Source: Lactarius indigo (lineage: Eukaryota; Basidiomycota; Agaricomycetes; Russulales; Russulaceae). Taken from it: DNA of 64,000 nucleotides. The stretch covers positions 930,001 through 994,000 of the forward strand of contig JAFKAC010000007.1 of assembly GCA_025766275.1 (NCBI GenBank), in the 5' to 3' direction. Both the position numbers and the translations under genes were made by a program. Of the stretch, positions 59,101-64,000 are shown in pieces (the stretch's first letter is position 1; the number at the start of each line of letters is the position of its first letter). The notes under the pieces were generated by a model. It saw nothing but the letters and a program-made list of their open reading frames with translations. It did no database searches and was not told the origin of the DNA.

Positions 59101-60415
59101 CTTATCAGGGTTTAACCCTCGCGCTGATTGGACTGATAGGCCTTCCCCTATCCCGCAAGTGTCCCTGCGACTAGACCAGTTCAAACAGGCACGACAGCGT
59201 GCCTTCTCGTGTATGCTCCGAGCACAAAAGTCATGGGTCAAACATAAAGATACGCCCAAATTCCAAGAAGGAGATCTCGTGTGGCTTGAAGGGCACCACC
59301 TACGTACACATCAACCAACCACAAAACTCGCCGCCAAACGACACGGACCGTTTAAGGTCATCCAGGTGATGTCCCCTGTCAATTACCGCCTCGAACTTCC
59401 CACACAGTGGAGCATCCATGATGTATTCCACATAGATCTTCTCACACCTTATCGCGAAACACCCACGCACGGACCAAACTATCAGCGCCCACCACCTGAT
59501 TTGGTCGATAATGAAGAAGAATACGAAGTCGAGAAGATTCTGGACTCCCGGCGGTTCGGCAGAAGACGTCGGCTCCAATACCTTGTCAAATGGAAGGGCT
59601 ATCCTGACTCAGACAATCAATGGATAGATAAGGATGACGTATTTGCCGACGAAGCCGTTCGGGACTTCAAACATTCCAACCCCGACAGAGAAATGCATAT
59701 AAGGGTGGCCTCCTGTCATGATGAGTCCCCATCTCCCATTCACCCCATGTCCTCTACTCGACGCAATGACCAGCTCGCACTCCTCTCTACCCTTGTCAAC
59801 GACTCCTCCGCCACACTCGTCGACCCCGACTCCACCGACAACGCCGCAGCCACTAGAACTGCGGGAGGAAGCCGTCCCTCCGTGCAACATGAGGAAGACG
59901 GCCCTATCACTAGTGAAGAACTGCACCAGACATTGCAACGATTCCCTATGCCCATACAGGGAACTCTCGATGACGATCCAGCAACAACTCAACCAGCACC
60001 TCTGCAGCCACTGTACGCCCTCACAAACCCCAACACCAGTGAGCCCGAAGCCTTCCTCACCGAAGACGAGCTCTTTCGGCTTCAAGCAGCTGTCCCGCGC
60101 GGTGAAGCCACCCAACGCCATGCAGAAGTACGAACAAGAGTGGAAGGAAACGGCGGCGCAGTGGCAGCGGGAGCAACTGCATATCGCCGCATGCCGACGC
60201 TGAATGATGAAAGAGTGGAAGGAGTATTGGACGAAGATGAGGATGAAGACGAGCTTGGAGACCATTACCCCATCAGGCACGCATTCCTTAACCATGAATT
60301 CTATGCTGAAGATCCAGCCGCCACTCCCTACCTTGTCGACGCAGCGGGGGGGCCTTTACACAGGGGACGAGTCGCCGTGGCACAAGCGGCTCGTTATACA
60401 CCAATGGGCGAATGA
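56114..60415 (+). CDS. pol: Element B pol polyprotein with chromodomain
   Basis: One open frame of 1,433 codons, -1 relative to gag with a 31-base overlap; the first ATG is near 56,189. Domains: protease (ALVDSGATHCFM, Asp about residue 52), reverse transcriptase (VQDYRKINAVTIRNQYPLPL, catalytic VYMDDIG, Tyr414), RNase H (FELEVDASGFATGAVL, YDIYDLELLAIVKAF), integrase HHCC (HHDSPVYGHPG, CAECQQHK), integrase core (VDFITKLPVSRG, VISDRDPRF, AYHPRTDGQSERTNQ) and chromodomain (YEVEKILDSRRFG, LQYLVKWKGYPDSDNQW, about 59,519-59,650). Chromodomains steer integration to marked chromatin. A 240-residue low-complexity tail ends at TGA 60413-60415. The catalytic motifs appear intact. Confidence 0.95.
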   Translation: MEEGGFSGRLNPSAWVRAVNCNSVIMTHYRSMRVPVSIRTSYAMADIRALVDSGATHCFMKPSFAKRMGLGTKLLDVPKKIWNIDNTENKLGRITHYTDVDVQTKGIHKEIHFLITDIGNEDIVLGYPWLAIYDPHIKWSQAAIHEDMLPIIIRSINPYVKTTPVVATTTVQDDDYEVVHSCVIMDEQRQQFEEGCRIRATATELAIAAQQYVTKAELPAEYHEFECLFSEEASDRFPPSRPWDHAIEFKPGTADAIDCKIYPMTQEEDKKLREWIDEQLKKGYIRPSKSPYASSFFFIKKKDGKLRPVQDYRKINAVTIRNQYPLPLISDLITDLSNAHIYTKLNVRWGYNNIRIKEGDEEKAAFKTRYGLFEPTVMFFGLTNSPATFQTMMNFIFRDVIAKHEKRGTVIRVYMDDIGIATGLTHSLSDHVDAIKDVLRVSAEHDLYYKLEKCLFHSPRMDYLGVILEKGVTRMDPVKISGIKDWPTPTKVKDVRSFLGFCNFYRPFIRGFATKARPLNKLTRKDTEWHWGTEEERAFQDLKTLVTSEPVLTHPDLTKQFELEVDASGFATGAVLLQRKEDGKRHPIGYYSATLNEAERNYDIYDLELLAIVKAFRHWRPLLAGSPHKIKVFSDHLNLQYWKSPQKISRRVAREVLELSEYDFEIHHIKGTSNGRADALSRRPDYDQGENDNEGVTVLPENIFVRAAMLEEPRHLHWRPEVLPADMTPDHPIYEQDIAKLKPWVDAHKLKDIEGTWYKDGHRVVTGGIHDKRTIIAAHHDSPVYGHPGIKCTLQLTERHYWWPQMKNDVTDYVKGCAECQQHKVNLRPIRAPLQPIYPKPEALPFETIAVDFITKLPVSRGYDSILTVTDHNCTKAAIFIPCNEEITAEGTAALYVSHVFPRFGLPSHVISDRDPRFASKFMREICKILGISQNISTAYHPRTDGQSERTNQWLEQYLRFWVNERQDDWVRYLPMAEFTHNNWPNETTRESPFFLLSGFNPRADWTDRPSPIPQVSLRLDQFKQARQRAFSCMLRAQKSWVKHKDTPKFQEGDLVWLEGHHLRTHQPTTKLAAKRHGPFKVIQVMSPVNYRLELPTQWSIHDVFHIDLLTPYRETPTHGPNYQRPPPDLVDNEEEYEVEKILDSRRFGRRRRLQYLVKWKGYPDSDNQWIDKDDVFADEAVRDFKHSNPDREMHIRVASCHDESPSPIHPMSSTRRNDQLALLSTLVNDSSATLVDPDSTDNAAATRTAGGSRPSVQHEEDGPITSEELHQTLQRFPMPIQGTLDDDPATTQPAPLQPLYALTNPNTSEPEAFLTEDELFRLQAAVPRGEATQRHAEVRTRVEGNGGAVAAGATAYRRMPTLNDERVEGVLDEDEDEDELGDHYPIRHAFLNHEFYAEDPAATPYLVDAAGGPLHRGRVAVAQAARYTPMGE

Positions 60416-60922
60416 GACCCCGCAACCAGGGTCGTCGTCCCTGAAGGGTTCCGGGTCAATCGAGGACCCGATTACATTCCGTTCCCGATCAAGCTCCCCA
60501 ACGGACCGACGGTACAAGCCTCCCACGTACAGGTTATCCGAGGAGGAGACCCCTTCGTACTCGGACTAGCTCCGGGGTCGGGCTTCCTTTACAGTAAACC
60601 CCTCTACGCTACTCCTCACCTCCCCAAGAACAACCGCGCATTCATTCCCCACGAGGAGTACTTTATGCTCCGCGATCGACACCCCACCGACTTATTACTA
60701 ATGCGCATTGGGGACGTCACTCTCACTCAAGAGCTACGCTGGTTCCGGCAGTTCGCATTCGCCGAGGACCAGCTAGAGAAGAGGATCCGGCAACTACAGC
60801 TGGAGAAGGAGATGGTAGTTCAGGACAAAAAGGACAGTCTTTATCAGTTGGAGCGCGCTAACATATTGGCAAGGATGGAAGATGAAGCAGAACGAATGAG
60901 ACAGGAATTGGTAGCGGATTAG
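60416..60922 (+). CDS. Element B extension downstream of pol, coiled coil
   Basis: The pol frame stays open after its TGA for another 168 codons to TAG at 60920-60922. It reads VVVPEGFRVNRGPDYIPFPI, IRGGDPFVLGLAPGSGFLYS and then a coiled coil (EDQLEKRIRQLQLEKEMVVQ, DKKDSLYQLERANILARM). The first ATG is at 60665, so it could be made separately, by reading through TGA, or was once the pol C-terminus. No family assignment. Confidence 0.55.
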   Translation, partial: DPATRVVVPEGFRVNRGPDYIPFPIKLPNGPTVQASHVQVIRGGDPFVLGLAPGSGFLYSKPLYATPHLPKNNRAFIPHEEYFMLRDRHPTDLLLMRIGDVTLTQELRWFRQFAFAEDQLEKRIRQLQLEKEMVVQDKKDSLYQLERANILARMEDEAERMRQELVAD

Positions 60923-60954
60923 TGAGGTGGGCCTCACTCCTGAAAAGGGGGTGA

Positions 60955-61465
60955 TGTTACGGTACGAACTTGACAATTTACCACATACGACTCATGACCG
61001 GTTATGACTACGGTCCGGTATCAGTATTAGTCATGGACTCTTACTTTGCATCAGTCAGCATAGTAGTTCGCATGTGATTGTGACTCATGTATGACTCATT
61101 CCTAGGATAGCTGTACTAGGGTTCGAGCTAGTTACGCTATTGGTTACGTACTATTCCAGCGGCGCTTTAAAGCCCACGTGTATCTGTATAAGTAGTCGAC
61201 TCAGAAGACCAAGAGTCCCCATCTTGGTCTTCTTCAATCCACTACTTGACTTGTCTCTTACTCTGCCTTAGTCTCGGACTAAGTGTACTTCCGCTTGTAT
61301 CCACCAAGGGATACTTATCTTCCACCTTTCGCTGCAGTGTGTGCCAAGTGGGCCCCTGTTCAGCTTGCGTTGGGTTGACACAAAATCCCCATTCGCCTTT
61401 ACTTCGCTAAGTCGATTACGCCTCTCTAGAAGTCCAAGTCGGACTAACGCCAGTGGAGCGTAACA
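60955..61465 (+). repeat. Element B 3' LTR
   Basis: 511 bp, TGTTACGGTAC to GAGCGTAACA, GTATAAG at 61186-61192. Preceded by a purine tract. Confidence 0.95.
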
Positions 61466-61470
61466 CTAGT

Positions 61471-62676
61471 TTCAAGTTAGCCCCAAAAAGATATGGACCC
61501 TTCAGGGTCACAAAGAAGATCTCCGCCACCACATATGCCCTGAAACTTCCCCATCAGTGGCGGATCCACCCAGTATTCCATGCGTCACTCCTGATGCCAT
61601 ACAAAGAAACCTCCATACATGGAAAGAACTTTACGGAACCACCCCCAGATCTAGTAGATGGAGAACAAGAGTGGGAAGTCGAGAAAATACTAGAAACAAG
61701 ATGCCACAGGAACCAGTTACAGTTCCTAATCAAGTGGAAAGGATACTCCAATGCACACAATAGCTGGGAACCAGAAAAGAACCTCAACGCCCCAGAACTT
61801 ATTCAGGAACACTTTGAAAGCAACCCCAGAAGTGAAGGAGCAAAGCAATGGTTAAAACAAAAGGAAGTAACAATACGAACAGCAACCACCTTCCCCACTA
61901 GCTTCCTCACCATGCCCTCTCGCTCCTCCTCTGTAGAACGCCTCGTTGCTCGTGCCATGGAAAGAGGTTCCTTTGACGAAACACCCTCTGTCACACCCTC
62001 CTCTGGCTATTCTCCCTTCCCAGCGCGACCCCCTTCCTTGCCTTCACTCATCCAGGAACCACAGCCCATCGATCCCACCATGCCTAGCGTCATAGAAACA
62101 GAAGGAGGAGGAATAGCCCTTTGCGTTCCCCCTCCTGGACACACAGCTCCCCCTACTCCTGAAATACACCGACCTACCACCTCCCCCCCTGATCCTAGAG
62201 TAACCATGGCTCGCCTCAGCGAAATAGCTAACGACCCAATCATGGACGCACTCCCCATTGACTACGAAAGGATGCACATCACTGCTGAAGAAGATGACAA
62301 CCCTGGCTACCCCTTCTTCTTGAATGACCCCTGGAGCAGCCGCTATGTCCACTTCCTCATCCCTGACGACGCTGACCCAACCTCGTACATCCGAAAGGAT
62401 GCTAAATGGATCAAGATCAGCAAGAACAAAGAAGATGTCATCGGTACCATGGGCAAGAACCTCCCCCACTATGGCCTCCCCCTCTTCCTCCTTCCCAGAG
62501 ACAACGACCCCCACAATCCAGCTCCCCCTATCACCCCAGCTCAGATGCAGAACTTGGACGAAGCTTCCCCCACAGCCAGACAAGTCGATGAAGTCCTAGA
62601 AGACCTGAAAGATGACCGCCTCACAGCAGAAATCTCCAGGACTCGCCGACTCTTGCGAAACCAGAAGGCCCTCTGA
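61471..62676 (+). pseudogene. pol: Element A pol, second part (integrase tail and chromodomain)
   Basis: Continues the element A frame exactly after one copy of the CTAGT duplication, starting FKLAPKRYGPFRV. It contains the integrase C-terminal strand region (YALKLPHQWRIHPVFHASLL), a chromodomain (EWEVEKILETRCHRNQLQF, LIKWKGYSNAHNSWEPEKNL, about 61,670-61,800) and a proline-rich tail. It ends at TGA 62674-62676, after which the same frame remains open into the zinc-knuckle extension. Confidence 0.9.
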
Positions 62677-63330
62677 AAGGAGATTGAAGGCCTGTACAAG
62701 ACGATGGAGCCCCTCAAAAGGCACCTCCTCAACATGGACATGCAACTAACCAGCACCCAAAGGAGGCTGCAAGAGCACAAGGCCTATGTCCGGATTGCAG
62801 ACCGATGGCTCACACTACACCCCCCTCCTCCGGAAGAAGAAACTCACCCCTTTGAAGTCCACCACATTCCTGCCCCTGCCCCACCTCGTTACCACTCCAT
62901 GCCAGAACTCCACGACGAACCAGAAGGACCTAGTCCCTCTGCAGAAAGGAAGAAGAGGCGCAAGCGCAGATCCAACAAGAAGGGGACTGGCACCATCCGA
63001 CTTTGCTACAGGTGTCAGTCTGAAGACCACCTCTCCTTCGCTTGCCCTCAAAAACAGAAGTTTTGCTGGAGGTGTTCTAGCACTGACCACTTCCCTTACC
63101 AGTGCCTTTGGCCAGCCCCAGAAGAACGCACTCAGTGGTGTGGCAAGTGTTTTACCAGCAACAGCCACGAAGAAATCAAGTGCCCCAAGTACGAAAATTG
63201 TCGCAAGTGTGGGGCCCATGGCCCCTTCAACTTCCTTCACCAACATCGCTGCCCCCTCCCTTGTGAAAGCACCCCCTCCAACGATGTAGACAACGATGTC
63301 TATGACCTGATGGATTTCGAAGCACTCTAG
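62677..63330 (+). CDS. Element A extension with tandem zinc knuckles
   Basis: In the pol frame, 218 codons after the TGA up to TAG 63328-63330. The first ATG is 62704. A helical coiled region (EPLKRHLLNMDMQLTSTQRR) is followed by a basic patch (RKKRRKRRSNKKG) and three or four zinc-binding knots: CYRCQSEDHLSFAC (63004-63045), CWRCSSTDHFPYQC (63064-63105), CGKCFTSNSHEEIKC and CRKCGAHGPFNFLHQHRC. The first two are C-x2-C-x4-H-x4-C knuckles as in gag, so nucleic-acid binding is likely. Gag-type knuckles normally precede pol; a set after the chromodomain is unusual to me. Either a separate protein, a readthrough product or the former pol C-terminus. Confidence 0.7.
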   Translation, partial: KEIEGLYKTMEPLKRHLLNMDMQLTSTQRRLQEHKAYVRIADRWLTLHPPPPEEETHPFEVHHIPAPAPPRYHSMPELHDEPEGPSPSAERKKRRKRRSNKKGTGTIRLCYRCQSEDHLSFACPQKQKFCWRCSSTDHFPYQCLWPAPEERTQWCGKCFTSNSHEEIKCPKYENCRKCGAHGPFNFLHQHRCPLPCESTPSNDVDNDVYDLMDFEAL

Positions 63331-63356
63331 GGAGAGTTGACTTAGAGAGGGGCTCA

Positions 63357-63934
63357 TGTTATGATCCGACGCTTCGGACCTAAGTCACAGTATGTCTCCA
63401 CCCTGCCTTTCCCCTTCTGTACTATACCTTGTTACCAAAGGAGCTACTGTTACTAGTGGCACTGTTTCCTTGATCCGAACTCCTGCTTGCTCCGTTTAGT
63501 CTCTTTGACATTGTGTGGACTTGTGTTCATGTTGTTTGGAACCCTGTCCTATATAAACCTGTACTATAGACCGTAGGAAGCCAGACTTGGCTTCGTTTGC
63601 AATCTAGCAACCTTGCCTCCGTACTTTGGTGTGACCTCGCCTTATCCCTCTCTTCTTGTGCATCCCCTACCTCGGTCCCTAACCAGGACACTTCGAAGTC
63701 TTTGCAGTTGAACTATATCAACGCATTACACCTGTTATACTCTGTGCACTAGCAAGATCAAGTGTAGAGAAGTGTTAGACACTTCGGACGAGGAGTCCTA
63801 CATTACAGAGTAGTGCTGCACCTGGTGCCACACTTTATCACTTGTATTTCATAGCAATAAGACAACAGAGGTCTTCGCTTGATACTTGTGTGATTCAGAA
63901 CCTCTAGAGCCCACGCCCCTGCTAGGGCGTAACA
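63357..63934 (+). repeat. Element A 3' LTR
   Basis: 578 bp, TATATAAA at 63550-63557, followed by the CTCTG target duplication. One base shorter than the 5' LTR. Confidence 0.95.
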
Positions 63935-64000
63935 CTCTGTGAGTATGTCCTCTTAGTGTGCTGTTCATCAGGCTGTGGTAGAGTTGAGAGGAAAGTACTG

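Larger units (their letters stand above)
53650..61465 (+). mobile_element. Ty3/gypsy chromovirus, element B, nested in element A pol
   Basis: A complete element of 7,816 bp with 511 bp LTRs (53650-54160 and 60955-61465), flanked by the 5 bp duplication CTAGT (53645-53649 and 61466-61470). It sits in the same orientation as element A. It has gag, pol with chromodomain, and a downstream coiled-coil extension. A purine tract (GAAAAGGGGGTGA) precedes the 3' LTR. The LTRs differ at only five positions, so insertion was recent relative to element A. Confidence 0.96.
47904..63934 (+). mobile_element. Ty3/gypsy chromovirus, element A, with two nested insertions
   Basis: The element is bounded by direct LTRs (47904-48482 and 63357-63934) that start TGTTATGATC and end GGGCGTAACA. 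The host target CTCTG is present on both sides (47899-47903, 63935-63939), a 5 bp duplication expected of integrase. Total length is 16,031 bp; without the nested solo LTR (579+5 bp) and element B (7,816+5 bp) it is about 7.6 kb. Gene order is gag, protease, reverse transcriptase, RNase H, integrase, chromodomain, then a zinc-knuckle extension. A purine-rich tract (AGAGAGGGGCTCA) precedes the 3' LTR. No canonical tRNA primer site is evident after the 5' LTR. Confidence 0.95.

Noticed and set aside
38426..63959. CACTAAGAG near 38,430 and CTCTTAGTG near 63,950 as terminal inverted repeats of a 25 kb element
   Set aside because: Only nine bases match, the match does not extend inward and there is no target duplication. 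Chance is a fair explanation.

Overview
This window is nuclear DNA of a filamentous basidiomycete, most likely an Agaricomycete. The genes are broken by many short GT-AG introns (about 48-75 bp), and they encode a fungal Pal/Rim calpain, a SWR1 remodeller and a cerevisin-type subtilase. The mobile DNA also fits: chromodomain Ty3/gypsy elements, a LINE tail and a large transposase-like family that I associate with Agaricomycetes. No tool was run. Identities rest on reading motifs and exon junctions by eye.

The left half (1-38.3 kb) is gene-dense and mostly housekeeping. In order: the 3' end of a gamma-glutamylcyclotransferase-like gene (+); KRI1, ribosome biogenesis (-); a tandem three-copy family of acetoacetate-decarboxylase-like genes (-), in which copy 1 has a premature stop, copies 2 and 3 are open, a piece of KRI1 was duplicated with copy 3, and a truncated LINE lies beside copy 1; an ERD2/KDEL receptor (+); a PalB/Rim13 calpain (-); transportin KAP104 (-); an FSH-family serine hydrolase (-); a mitochondrial succinate-fumarate carrier (-); SWR1 ATPase (-); PKA catalytic subunit (-); an ArsB/citrate-transporter-like membrane protein (-) sharing a 205 bp divergent promoter with a WRAP53/TCAB1-like WD40 protein (+); and a secreted or vacuolar subtilase (+). 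I see no metabolic cluster.

The right half (38.4-64 kb) is mobile DNA. From 38.4 to about 47.5 kb the sequence is strongly CpG-poor and carries on the minus strand a multi-exon transposase-like gene followed by a SAP-like, proline-rich reading frame. Four premature stops lie in one continuous frame and all are TGA. From 47,904 to 63,934 sits a Ty3/gypsy chromovirus (element A) with 5 bp target duplications (CTCTG). It is interrupted twice: by a solo LTR of its own family in gag (target duplication ATAAA) and by a complete second chromovirus, element B (53,650-61,465; target duplication CTAGT), in pol. Both interruptions can be removed on paper at base resolution and element A's frames then resume.

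The most interesting signals are in this mobile half. The five differences between element B's two LTRs are all CpG transitions. Eight in-frame stops in the mobile genes are all TGA and all could derive from CGA. Element A has a zinc-knuckle-rich extension one TGA beyond pol, and element B has a coiled-coil extension in the same position. Both elements have long ATG-less open leaders before gag. Together this suggests methylation-driven CpG decay of mobile DNA, with programmed readthrough after pol as a testable alternative.
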